A stretch of 64,000 nt of DNA from an uncultured Lachnospiraceae bacterium (GCA_902762955.1 CACWQH010000008.1:1-64000), one strand, 5' to 3'; counted from the stretch's first letter, positions 8,944 to 16,498 are shown. The notes: generated by a model from the sequence alone, not told the origin. Numbers and translations: made by a program.

Positions 8944-9396
8944 TTAATATGTCCTACCACATACATTACATCTCTTAATACTATTATTTGAGCCCATCGT
9001 ACCTGCAAGTAGCCCATATGGTCCCAAAAGTACCGCACCAGCTAAAGCTTTTCCACCGCTAAATCCCTTTTTTTCATATGTATAACTACTTGAACCGCAA
9101 TAAGGACATTTAATTATGTTCATTGAAAGCATACTTTTTACTCTATCGTATTCTTCCATTCTTTTTCTGCGTTCTTCTTCAGCCCTTTCCTTTTCCCTTT
9201 GTTTCGCCTCTTCTTCCTTTCTTTTTTCATCTATCTCTCTTTTACTTTTAAATTGAAGACGACGATATTTGTCACTTTCAAAATACAAATTAGAAGTCAT
9301 TGGATTTTTTTCATCTATATTAACAACAGGAGTTCCACACTTAGTGCAAAATTTCTTTCCATTAGGAATATTTGCATTACATTTAGTACATATCAT
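8944..9396 (-). CDS. double zinc-ribbon protein with charged helix and Gly-rich segment
   Basis: Three visible parts: an N-terminal zinc ribbon (CTKCNANIP ... FCTKCG), a highly charged helix rich in Glu, Lys and Arg (residues about 50-90), and a C-terminal ribbon whose two Cys pairs (CPYCG and CNVCG) are separated by a Gly/Ala/Leu-rich stretch (GGKALAGAVLLGPYGLLAG) that could enter a membrane. I do not know its function. The ATG at 9396 has GAGAGG upstream. It is in the same direction as the two zinc-ribbon/LRR ORFs and follows the regulator at 9429 by 32 bases. Confidence 0.65.
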   Translation of the reverse strand: MICTKCNANIPNGKKFCTKCGTPVVNIDEKNPMTSNLYFESDKYRRLQFKSKREIDEKRKEEEAKQREKERAEEERRKRMEEYDRVKSMLSMNIIKCPYCGSSSYTYEKKGFSGGKALAGAVLLGPYGLLAGTMGSNNSIKRCNVCGRTY

Positions 9397-9428
9397 TTCT
9401 TCAAAAACCTCTCTTTGATTTTCACATT

Positions 9429-9893
9429 TTAGCAATTCATAGCACTTATAGTTGCTCCTACAAAAGTTCCGGCAATACAAGCCAGTTCCTTTTTTGTATT
9501 ACAATTATCCAAAAATGATTCACCTTCAATAGTGCAATCATAAGGATTAGTACCATATTTATTTGATAAATTATTTTTTCGAATAAAGCCATATTCTAAT
9601 AATTCATTTATCATATTGCTAAATTGTCTTTTTTCCATTTTTAATTCCAAATGAGAAATATACTTGAATTCACTTATAGCTTTTAATAGGATATACCTTC
9701 TCTTGGCTGAATTATTTAATTTGTTTCTGCGGATATTATAAGGATATCGTGTTCCACTAAGCACAAGATACTCATCACCCTTTTGTGTAATTCCCGGAAT
9801 TTCATTCTTTTTACATCTCTTAATTACTGTATCTCTCTTATATCCTGAATTCGCAACAAATTCATCAAAGGAAATGTATTTATGTTTACTCAT
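9429..9893 (-). CDS. putative DNA-binding protein (excisionase-like and winged-helix segments)
   Basis: The first 50 residues (KYISFDEFVANSGYKRDTVIKRCKK) look like an excisionase or MerR-type helix-turn-helix. Residues 75-120 look like a winged helix (SHLELKMEKRQFSNMINELLEYGFI). The C-terminus (ACIAGTFVGATISAM) is hydrophobic. AGGAG lies before the ATG at 9893. It is divergent from the XRE gene at 10032, and three equal 18-base palindromes lie between them. It may be the first gene of the leftward zinc-ribbon unit and under the XRE regulator's control. Family assignment is tentative. Confidence 0.6.
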   Translation of the reverse strand: MSKHKYISFDEFVANSGYKRDTVIKRCKKNEIPGITQKGDEYLVLSGTRYPYNIRRNKLNNSAKRRYILLKAISEFKYISHLELKMEKRQFSNMINELLEYGFIRKNNLSNKYGTNPYDCTIEGESFLDNCNTKKELACIAGTFVGATISAMNC

Positions 9894-9907
9894 AGCATTC
9901 TCCTCTT

Positions 9908-9982
9908 TAGTAAACTTATCTACTACAATATCATAATTATAGTACATTTCTTTACTAAATTCAATAGTACACAATTTTACTA
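9908..9982. promoter_or_regulatory. three 18-bp operators TAGTA-N8-TACTA between divergent genes
   Basis: TAGTAAACTTATCTACTA (9908-9925), TAGTACATTTCTTTACTA (9940-9957) and TAGTACACAATTTTACTA (9965-9982) share identical half-sites and an 8-base spacer. Centres are 32 and 25 bases apart. The first lies just upstream of the ribosome binding site of the gene starting at 9893. The XRE protein encoded at 10032 is the likely ligand, by position. Confidence 0.75.
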
Positions 9983-10031
9983 CATATAATAATCTTAGGT
10001 ATTTATATTTAAAAAAGGAGAACTTCCGCCT

Positions 10032-10238
10032 ATGAATTATATAAGAAGAATGCGTGACTTACGCGAAGATTCTGATTATACACAAAAATACGTTGCCCAC
10101 ATTCTTGGCACCTCGCAGACTATGTACGCAAGATATGAGCGTGGTGCAAACGAGCTGCCAATCCATCACCTTCTAAAATTATGCGAGCTGTATAATGTTT
10201 CATCAGACTATTTACTTGGCATTTCAGACAGAAAATAG
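10032..10238 (+). CDS. XRE-family transcriptional regulator, 68 residues
   Basis: It is essentially one Cro/CI-type helix-turn-helix domain: MRDLREDSDYTQKYVAHILG, then the recognition region TSQTMYARYERGANELPIHH, and the closing SSDYLLGISDRK typical of short Clostridial regulators. AAGGAG precedes the ATG. It is divergent from the gene at 9429 and probably binds the three TAGTA-N8-TACTA sites between them, controlling itself and the leftward unit. This layout is like that of phage or ICE control regions. Confidence 0.88.
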   Translation: MNYIRRMRDLREDSDYTQKYVAHILGTSQTMYARYERGANELPIHHLLKLCELYNVSSDYLLGISDRK

Positions 10239-10248
10239 TTTACCTGCT

Positions 10249-10392
10249 TTATTTATCATAGTTAGTTGGTGTCTGACCTATAGCATAGCAATAATTTCTA
10301 TAGCAAAGTCTGCACATATTAGTATGTCTTATATAATTCTTGTTTGTCGAATCTGTATATTCTCTGTCACATGATTGGCATACCTTAGACAT
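10249..10392 (-). CDS. 47-residue Cys-rich zinc-ribbon-like protein
   Basis: Reading the minus strand gives MSKVCQSCDREY at the start, MCRLCYRNYC in the middle and GQTPTNYDK at the end. The pattern C-x2-C ... C-x2-C with 18 residues between the pairs fits a small zinc ribbon or treble-clef knuckle. AGGAG lies 9 bases before the ATG at 10392; another in-frame ATG at 10416 has a poorer context. It converges on the XRE gene, ending 11 bases from its stop. The short length makes it easy to overlook. Function unknown. Confidence 0.6.
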   Translation of the reverse strand: MSKVCQSCDREYTDSTNKNYIRHTNMCRLCYRNYCYAIGQTPTNYDK

Positions 10393-10439
10393 TCCGCCTG
10401 ACTCCTTACTCCTCATATACCTATAATCATCTATATTCT

Positions 10440-10472
10440 AAAAAACGCCCATAGGTTTTACCCCTATGAGCA
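10440..10472 (-). terminator. intrinsic terminator after the kinase gene
   Basis: On the minus strand GCTCATAGG and CCTATGGGC form a 9-bp stem with a 7-base loop, followed by TTTTTT. It lies 47 bases beyond the stop of the kinase gene. Confidence 0.85.
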
Positions 10473-10519
10473 TTATATCAAAGACATTATTACATTTGGT
10501 GGGCTCACTGCCCACTACA

Positions 10520-12523
10520 TTAATCCGCATAATGTGTTTTACTTCCGATTAAATTGCCATCACCATCATATACATAGACAGAAAAGGTTCTTTCACTCAA
10601 TTCACCTTTACTATAAGCATAGGAATATCTCATATTCGTTACGCTTTCGACTACAACATCTTCCTTAGTTTCTTCAAAATCCAGTTTGTTATTTTCATCA
10701 TATACCTTTACTGTTATTTTTGCATTTTCAAGAAATGGTCCACCTTTTAGCTTAACTTTTATTTCTATACTTCTCGTATTGCCGGACCAACCGCCGTTTA
10801 ACAGAGTAATGTTTGCATGCCAGGCATAAAGAACTTCAGATAATTCCAACGCTCCGGCATAGTTTTCTTCCAATAATATATCCATATATTTCTTAGCTGT
10901 CATATCTCGTTTTTCTTTCATTTTGTCACAATACTTATACATTGCCAGAAGTCTTTTCTCATCTGCATCACTATATCCCGATATCGTTTCAAAAGTATCC
11001 ACAGCTTTGGTATAATCTCCATCTTCCATGCATTGAAGACCATATTGATATTCACATTCTGTTGCTCTGTCATCTGCGTCCTTATAACCTGATATTGTAG
11101 CAAAGTAATCATGTGCATACTTATATTTTTCACGTTCAACATTATATTCTGCCTGTTGGTATATAACCTCCTTATCGCCGTCTTTTGCTTCCTCATATCC
11201 ACAACTGTACAATGCTATATACAGCGCTTTTGCTTTATCCCAATTATATTCTTCAATACATGTTTCAATATAATCTTCTACTTCTTTACAAAATGATTGA
11301 AAAATCTCATCCACATCTTCCTTTCCATCACATTCAGGTATTAGTTTTATCGCTATTAAAGCCTTTTTCAAATCATCTTTACTTTTCGTTTCCCAAAAAA
11401 CATCTATCTTATCTTCCGCATCTTTCTTATGCATTTCATATGAAATTATATTATCACATTTCTCAGAAAGGTCTTCACTGTCCTTGTAGCCCTCACATAA
11501 AGAAAACTCTTCAATCGCAGTTTCATAATCTTCATTATTCATGGCTTTTACACCACGTTCATATGCCGGTTTGTATATAAATTGAGTAGGATATATATAT
11601 GTTTTAAAAAGCTTTATTCCACCAACTATAAGAACTATCAAAAACAAACTTATGATAGAGATTGCCATTCCTCTTTTAAATGCTCTGCTTTTTACAACTT
11701 TCTCATAAGTCAGCTTTCTGCGAAGACTTTTACTTATGGCCGGATTCCACAACCTTTCTATATGATTTCGTAATTCCGCTATACTGCCATATCTTAGAGC
11801 AGGGTCGATTCTGGTTGCTTTTGATATTATCTTTTCTGCATCTCGCACATCATATAAGACTCTCTCTATCAACCTTCCCATGGAATATATATCTGTTCTC
11901 TCATCTGATTGACCAAAACCATACTGTTCGGGCGCAGCTATACCCTGAGTACCCATAAGTACAGTATCTTTACTTTTATTGGCTACAAACTGTTTTGCCG
12001 CATCATAATCAATTATTTTAACTGTTCCCTCATTTGTTATCATTATATTGGATGCTTTTATGTCTCTGTGGATTATAGGCGGATTTGCCGAGTGTAAAAA
12101 TGATATGCCATCACATATATCCATAAGTATTCTTTTTCTATCCTCAAATGTTGGTCTTAGCTCAAGATATTCTTCTAAGGTTTTACCTTCTATAAACTCT
12201 TCTATACATATAAGCTTATTTTCTTCCTCCCAAAAGACCTTTATCTCAGGAATCCATTTGCACTTGTTATTTTTTATATAATCAAATACAGAAATATTGT
12301 AAACGGTCAATTCCTTCCTATAGTATAGCTTCTCATTTTCCTTATCCATAACTATACTTTTTCCATCTTTTAACCGCTTCACTTCCTGATACAAAGCACC
12401 CTCGCAGATGTCTTCCAGTCTTTTTATATCTCTTAAGTTTATGTTTGGAGAATCCATTGAAGAACCGACAGTATTTATAGAGTTTTTTGTTTCTTCCACA
12501 TTAATTTTATCCATAGTATCCAT
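10520..12523 (-). CDS. membrane-anchored Ser/Thr protein kinase with TPR-like extracellular part
   Basis: The kinase domain spans about residues 36-265. The likely ATP-binding Lys is K70, the catalytic loop is HRDIKASN (152-159), and APEQ is at 197-200. The usual DFG is DYD (172-174) with no Gly, and no clear Gly-rich loop is seen. A single membrane helix lies at about 286-304. The outer ~350 residues hold repeated units of the pattern F-x2-I-x-GY-KDADE found in other Clostridial kinases, then a beta-rich C-terminus. It is divergent from the XRE regulator at 12661. The ribosome binding site (AGAAAGA) is weak. Activity despite the altered DFG is uncertain. Confidence 0.87.
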   Translation of the reverse strand: MDTMDKINVEETKNSINTVGSSMDSPNINLRDIKRLEDICEGALYQEVKRLKDGKSIVMDKENEKLYYRKELTVYNISVFDYIKNNKCKWIPEIKVFWEEENKLICIEEFIEGKTLEEYLELRPTFEDRKRILMDICDGISFLHSANPPIIHRDIKASNIMITNEGTVKIIDYDAAKQFVANKSKDTVLMGTQGIAAPEQYGFGQSDERTDIYSMGRLIERVLYDVRDAEKIISKATRIDPALRYGSIAELRNHIERLWNPAISKSLRRKLTYEKVVKSRAFKRGMAISIISLFLIVLIVGGIKLFKTYIYPTQFIYKPAYERGVKAMNNEDYETAIEEFSLCEGYKDSEDLSEKCDNIISYEMHKKDAEDKIDVFWETKSKDDLKKALIAIKLIPECDGKEDVDEIFQSFCKEVEDYIETCIEEYNWDKAKALYIALYSCGYEEAKDGDKEVIYQQAEYNVEREKYKYAHDYFATISGYKDADDRATECEYQYGLQCMEDGDYTKAVDTFETISGYSDADEKRLLAMYKYCDKMKEKRDMTAKKYMDILLEENYAGALELSEVLYAWHANITLLNGGWSGNTRSIEIKVKLKGGPFLENAKITVKVYDENNKLDFEETKEDVVVESVTNMRYSYAYSKGELSERTFSVYVYDGDGNLIGSKTHYAD

Positions 12524-12577
12524 AAGTCTTTCTGTTGTAATATCTATATATGAAAATATTGTCCAACTTATTTTTCT

Positions 12578-12606
12578 TGAATCAGTATTGGTATTCGTAT
12601 ATAATA
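12578..12606 (+). promoter_or_regulatory. sigma-A promoter for the regulator at 12661
   Basis: TTGAAT (12578-12583), 17-base spacer, TATAAT (12601-12606). It is directed at the XRE-like gene, 55 bases downstream. Confidence 0.7.
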
Positions 12607-12660
12607 GAAATCAAGATATAAGTTATCACAAATAAATATCACTTTCAAGGGGCATTAAAT

Positions 12661-13098
12661 ATGTTAGATGAATCTACGACAAAAAAACTAAATGATATCC
12701 TTTCCCATATCAATGATACCAAAGCTATGGAAAGCTTTATGTCAAATCCAAAAATAACAGATGAATATAAAACATTTATAAAGTATTATCGGTCGCTTCC
12801 ACAAGTTCAGGCATTGACAGATTCCGATCTTATAAACCTGAGTGGTATAGAAAAATCATACTACTATCAGATATTTAAAGGCACACGTAATCCCAGCCGC
12901 GATAAAGTCCTAAGACTATGTATAGGTGCCGGTCTTTCAATGCGCGAGACAACAAGAGCTTTGGAACTAAGTCAATTAGCTCCTCTCTATCCCAAAAACA
13001 GGCGGGATATTATTATATCCGTAGCCATAAACCAGCATGCAAGTGTACTTGATACTGACACGTTACTTGATAAATATAACGAAGAACCACTTTCTTAG
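12661..13098 (+). CDS. XRE/lambda-repressor-like regulator, 145 residues
   Basis: The middle part (residues about 55-110) has a helix-turn-helix: LTDSDLINLSGIEKSYYYQIFKG followed by RNPSRDKVLRLCIGAGLSMRETTRAL, a layout typical of XRE proteins with a long N-terminal helix region. AAGGGG precedes the ATG. It is divergent from the membrane kinase, a pairing that suggests kinase output or control. Its last codons overlap the convergent hipA by 4 bases inside a perfect palindrome. Confidence 0.82.
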   Translation: MLDESTTKKLNDILSHINDTKAMESFMSNPKITDEYKTFIKYYRSLPQVQALTDSDLINLSGIEKSYYYQIFKGTRNPSRDKVLRLCIGAGLSMRETTRALELSQLAPLYPKNRRDIIISVAINQHASVLDTDTLLDKYNEEPLS

Positions 13099-13110
13099 TG
13101 GTTCTTCGTT
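13078..13110. terminator. palindrome containing both stop codons of convergent genes
   Basis: AACGAAGAACCACT (13078-13091) and AGTGGTTCTTCGTT (13097-13110) form a perfect 14-bp stem with loop TTCTT. The stop codons of the rightward regulator (13096-13098) and the leftward hipA (13095-13097) overlap in the loop. The arms are the final codons of the two genes. No long T run follows, so it would be an unusual bidirectional terminator. Confidence 0.75.
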
Positions 13111-14357
13111 GTAGTTATACCCCAAAAAGCCCGCTCCATATATTCTATACTTCCCTGTGATATTCCCAGACCTTTGGCTATGTCTTTATAATCCGAAACA
13201 ACCTTCAATATATTCCCTATTATTTCTTTTGCTTCATCCTGCTTTAATCCGAACTGATTTGCAACACTCAATGCCAAATCTAAATCAATAGTATTGTCAG
13301 TTTCATCAACGTACAAGGATAACGAATCACCATAAGGAACCGGATTCACATCATACATCGGAGAAAGCCTCCATCCTTCTTTCTCTAATATAAATCCATG
13401 ATTTCTTAGATGGTCGTCTGTATTTGAAATAGACATGTTAAAAACTATTCTGCACCACAATTCCTTTAAATCAGTTTTAGGGGCTGCACCCTGACTTTTC
13501 AAAAAAGATGCAATTTCAAGATAACTACCATCCTCTCCATCATTTCTTCCAAGCATAGTCATTGCAGAAGAAAAATGAATTCTCTTTTTTATCTCCCTGT
13601 CAAATCTTTTTGTTAAAAATGTTGAACCGTTTTTACTGTATTTTTCAAGCTTGGCCTCAGGCACATTAAGTCCACATTTCACTGCTAACTCATGTGCTAC
13701 CATCTCCCATGCACCGATATCATACTCATCATTTTTTGATGGGAATTTTGCAATCCAAAGAGAGCCATCCGGTGCTTCAACTGATGCCTTCGGTCTCGCA
13801 CCTCCAAGTGATGACCCCGGAGCAATCAGTTGACTAATCCACCTGTCATCTAAACCGGATTCATCCTTTTCATATGCCAGTGATGCTGCCTCAAGCTTCC
13901 TTAAAGAAACCCAAGGAGGAGTTGCAAAGTCTCTATCATTGGATAAAAAGTCTCCGCCCTCATTTAAAGAAAATCTCAATGCTCCCATACGTGACTCATC
14001 ATAGACTCCGAGCAGATAATCACTTTCAGTTAAGCTTCGTGGTTTTCTTTGTTCTTTTTTTGCAATTATATTTTCCCTTCTTTGCATTAGTCGCCGTCCC
14101 CATCTGTCAGGACACGAATCAGAAAAAATGCCAAACATTTTTTTATCAACGGCTGTATATTGTCTTCCACTGTAAAGATTCAAATCAGCATCCAATATAT
14201 ATTTTTTATTTTTATTCAACAGCCATAAAGAATCATATTCAAAGGAATAGTTTTCTTTTCCCTTTGCCTTATCTACATATAATCTTCCTATAAGATTAGG
14301 AAGATTGCTGCTCCAATTTTCATATACATATATTATTTTTTGATTTTCCATAATCAT
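13095..14357 (-). CDS. hipA: HipA-family serine/threonine kinase toxin
   Basis: HipA proteins phosphorylate targets such as glutamyl-tRNA synthetase and cause dormancy when not held by HipB. The 420-residue protein has the couple_hipA N-terminal region, the SSLGGARPKA loop (about 175-185), NTDDHLRNHG (catalytic Asp region) and SPMYDVNP (metal-binding). The ATG at 14357 overlaps the last base of the hipB stop codon, giving translational coupling, with AAGGA 9 bases upstream; a second ATG lies six bases later. All key motifs seem intact, so the toxin should be active. Confidence 0.92.
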   Translation of the reverse strand: MIMENQKIIYVYENWSSNLPNLIGRLYVDKAKGKENYSFEYDSLWLLNKNKKYILDADLNLYSGRQYTAVDKKMFGIFSDSCPDRWGRRLMQRRENIIAKKEQRKPRSLTESDYLLGVYDESRMGALRFSLNEGGDFLSNDRDFATPPWVSLRKLEAASLAYEKDESGLDDRWISQLIAPGSSLGGARPKASVEAPDGSLWIAKFPSKNDEYDIGAWEMVAHELAVKCGLNVPEAKLEKYSKNGSTFLTKRFDREIKKRIHFSSAMTMLGRNDGEDGSYLEIASFLKSQGAAPKTDLKELWCRIVFNMSISNTDDHLRNHGFILEKEGWRLSPMYDVNPVPYGDSLSLYVDETDNTIDLDLALSVANQFGLKQDEAKEIIGNILKVVSDYKDIAKGLGISQGSIEYMERAFWGITTTKNH

Positions 14358-14680
14358 TACCAATCTTCCTTCTTACTGGCTCTCCTTTTTGTCTCAAGTC
14401 CCAAATCCTGCAACTTCCTCCCGAGCTCATCATCTTTTGCAACAAGAAGCAAATCTTTATCCATATTATTTAATGCATGAAGTGCCGCTGCGTAAGCACC
14501 TATGGCAACAGAAGGTGAACCCTTTTCTATCTGCCACAAAGTAGTCCTGCTTATTCCTGCACGCTCTGCTGCCAACTCAACAGAGATATCACGTCTTAGC
14601 CTTGCAAGTCTAATCTGGTCACCCATTTGCTCTAATATTCTTTGTGTCTGTGGCAATAACACGACCTTACTTTTCCCCAT
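14357..14680 (-). CDS. hipB: HipB-type antitoxin, XRE family
   Basis: The 107-residue protein has a helix-turn-helix (IRLARLRRDISVELAAERAG, then ISRTTLWQIEKGSPS) and a basic/acidic tail (KRRASKKEDW). AAGGAG precedes the ATG. It lies immediately upstream of hipA and should bind both the toxin and its own promoter. A consensus promoter with a palindrome over its -10 box lies upstream. Confidence 0.9.
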   Translation of the reverse strand: MGKSKVVLLPQTQRILEQMGDQIRLARLRRDISVELAAERAGISRTTLWQIEKGSPSVAIGAYAAALHALNNMDKDLLLVAKDDELGRKLQDLGLETKRRASKKEDW

Positions 14681-14752
14681 AATATTTATTTGCTCCTTTT
14701 ACTCTTTACAAAACTCCTAAAATATAATTATCATCCAAAGAAAAATATCTTT

Positions 14753-14794
14753 TATAATGTTCATAATTATAAACTTTTATTGTAGTTTTGTCAA
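14753..14794 (-). promoter_or_regulatory. consensus promoter and possible operator of hipBA
   Basis: On the minus strand, TTGACA (14789-14794), 17-base spacer, TATAAT (14766-14771), a perfect sigma-A consensus. TATAAT-N7-ATTATA (14753-14771) is a palindrome overlapping the -10 box and is a plausible HipB site. Confidence 0.72.
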
Positions 14795-14829
14795 TATTTA
14801 TAAACATTACAAATAACTACATCAAGCTT

Positions 14830-14898
14830 TTTATTTTCTTTTATTCACTTTTACTTTCTTTTATTTTCTTTTATTTTTCTTGTTTTATCTTTCTTTTA
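14830..14898. repeat. T-tract repeats with 10-bp period (possible bent DNA)
   Basis: Units such as TTATTTTCTT, TTATTCACTT and TTACTTTCTT follow one another with a 10-base step for about five to seven units. Helically phased T tracts are known to curve DNA. The tract lies between the hipBA promoter and the next rightward promoter. Confidence 0.55.
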
Positions 14899-14939
14899 TT
14901 CCTCAGTCAAGCAAAACAATCACACAATAAAAAACTTTT

Positions 14940-14968
14940 TTAACACATCCCAAAAACCTGAATAATAT
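14940..14968 (+). promoter_or_regulatory. sigma-A-like promoter for the Cys/Gly-rich gene
   Basis: TTAACA (14940-14945), 17-base spacer, TAATAT (14963-14968), about 33 bases before the start. A sporulation sigma factor is also possible but no clear match to its consensus was seen. Confidence 0.5.
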
Positions 14969-15001
14969 ATACCATAAAGAATTAAAGCGGAGGCTAAAAC
15001 A

Positions 15002-15229
15002 ATGAGTGATTTATCTGCAACTCAGTGTGGATGCGGCTGTGATAACGGTTTCGGCTTTGGCGGAAATAACAGCTGTTCATGCATAATCATCATCTTATTA
15101 TTGCTTAGCTGCTGTGGCGGCAACAATGGTATATTTGGCGGCAATGGATTTGGCGGCGGATGTGACTGTATCTGGATTATCCTTATTCTCCTTTGCTGCT
15201 GTGGCAACAATGGCGGATGTGGCTGCTAA
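15002..15229 (+). CDS. Cys/Gly-rich small protein (chorion-like high-cysteine type)
   Basis: The 75-residue protein has Gly/Asn/Cys clusters (CGCGCDNGFGFGG, CCGGNNG, CCCGNNGGCGC) alternating with two short hydrophobic runs (CIIIILLLLSCC, CIWIILILLCCC). Similar Clostridial proteins are sometimes labelled chorion-class high-cysteine proteins and may be spore or surface structural proteins; this is from memory of the family and not shown here. GGAGG precedes the ATG, and a terminator follows, so it is its own transcript. The hydrophobic runs may be membrane hairpins. Confidence 0.75.
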   Translation: MSDLSATQCGCGCDNGFGFGGNNSCSCIIIILLLLSCCGGNNGIFGGNGFGGGCDCIWIILILLCCCGNNGGCGC

Positions 15230-15249
15230 TCATATTTATTTTTAAATGG

Positions 15250-15276
15250 GGCTGCTGCTTTATGCGGCAGCCTTTA
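15250..15276 (+). terminator. intrinsic terminator after the Cys/Gly-rich gene
   Basis: GGCTGCTGC and GCGGCAGCC form a 9-bp stem with loop TTTAT, followed by TTTATTT. Confidence 0.85.
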
Positions 15277-15331
15277 TTTCTATAATTAATAAAAAAATGC
15301 TTCATATCATATATTGTAAAAAGGAAAAAAT

Positions 15332-15937
15332 ATGTTTGGTCTTAACACAATGAATAAAATGCATCCTTTGGATAAGTTAATATCTGATGATTCATTGTGG
15401 CTGCTTGAAGCCATAGTCGCGTTTGTCGATTATCCCTACAAGCGGATGCTTGTCATGCTTATAAAATATAAGGAGCTCATGTCCATTTTAAATTCTCTCA
15501 ATGACAAAAATTACATATCAAACTGCGGCTTTGACTGCCATCCTAAAAGCACAGAGGATATGATAAATGATATGTGCAAATTTATGCCCGGTGATTTTTC
15601 TTCATCCATTCAAAACATGAGTAAAATGATGAATATGATGAACACTATGAATACTGCGTCAAACGATAGTTCCGGAAATAATTCGAACAATCCTTTCTCA
15701 ATGAATTTTAATAATATGAATGATATAAATAAAATGTCTGAAATGATAAAAATGTTTAATATGAGTGCTGCTACAAAAAACAATTCTTCTTCCACTTCAG
15801 ATTACGAAAAAGCCAGCAAACTCTATGATGAATTCATGAACAATTCTTCTCATGAAGATGATACATATTCGAATAATAAAAACGAATCAGATAGTCTTTA
15901 TGAAAGTGTTTTAAATATATTGGACAACGAACAATAA
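15332..15937 (+). CDS. hypothetical protein, helical N-terminus and Asn/Met-rich C-terminus
   Basis: I do not recognise a family. Residues 1-75 form a likely folded helical region (SLWLLEAIVAFVDYPYKRML). The rest is low-complexity, rich in Met, Asn and Ser (MSKMMNMMNTMNT, NNPFSMNFNNMNDINKM). AAAGGA lies before the ATG. The next gene starts 16 bases after its stop and is also Asn-rich, so the two are probably co-expressed. A structural or spore-associated role is only a guess from composition and the neighbouring Cys/Gly-rich gene. Confidence 0.68.
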   Translation: MFGLNTMNKMHPLDKLISDDSLWLLEAIVAFVDYPYKRMLVMLIKYKELMSILNSLNDKNYISNCGFDCHPKSTEDMINDMCKFMPGDFSSSIQNMSKMMNMMNTMNTASNDSSGNNSNNPFSMNFNNMNDINKMSEMIKMFNMSAATKNNSSSTSDYEKASKLYDEFMNNSSHEDDTYSNNKNESDSLYESVLNILDNEQ

Positions 15938-15953
15938 AATCAGGAGGTTTATC

Positions 15954-16409
15954 ATGTACAATAACTTCTTTAATCCTATGCAAAGAAATAACAATGGAAG
16001 AAACCAGCAATCCGGCTATAACCAAAACCAAGTTAACTTTAACCAAGATAACAGAAATCGAAATAATTACTATCAAGAAAAATCCAACTTCAATCCACAA
16101 AGAACCTCGGATGAAAAAGTTGAAAACTCTAACAACAGCTTCCAATCCGGACCCGACCTTATGAATAATCAAAAGTTGTCCGGTATAGATCCGGTCAAGC
16201 TTAAAATTATCATGGAGATAAGAGAAAAAAGTAAAAACAAATCTGTCGAGGAGCTTCTTCCTGAAATCATGAAGATAAATCAGGAGTTAAACCGACGCAA
16301 TATGAACTTCAGCAAAAACGAAACTGAAATGCTTATGGAGGTCATCGAGGAATCCCTCTCCCCTGCCGATCGTCAGAGATTCAATATGATAAAAGGGTTC
16401 CTTAATTAG
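15954..16409 (+). CDS. hypothetical protein, Asn/Gln-rich N-terminus with helical C-terminal domain
   Basis: The first ~75 residues are disordered and Asn/Gln-rich (MQRNNNGRNQQSGYNQNQ). The last ~70 residues form a helical domain (LKIIMEIREKSKNKSVEEL, ETEMLMEVIEESLSPADRQRF). AGGAGG lies before the ATG. It is paired with the gene at 15332. Function not recognised; the C-terminal domain might be an oligomerisation unit. Confidence 0.68.
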   Translation: MYNNFFNPMQRNNNGRNQQSGYNQNQVNFNQDNRNRNNYYQEKSNFNPQRTSDEKVENSNNSFQSGPDLMNNQKLSGIDPVKLKIIMEIREKSKNKSVEELLPEIMKINQELNRRNMNFSKNETEMLMEVIEESLSPADRQRFNMIKGFLN

Positions 16410-16427
16410 TCAGCCTTTCTTTTCCAT

Positions 16428-16455
16428 TTGCACTTGTAATATTTCGTGGTATAAT
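16428..16455 (+). promoter_or_regulatory. sigma-A promoter for the clpX paralogue
   Basis: TTGCAC (16428-16433), 16-base spacer, TATAAT (16450-16455), with TG one base before the -10 box (extended -10). The start codon is 43 bases downstream. Confidence 0.72.
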
Positions 16456-16498
16456 AATAATCACCAGCAAAAATCAAGCTATTTTTACGGAGGAAAAC

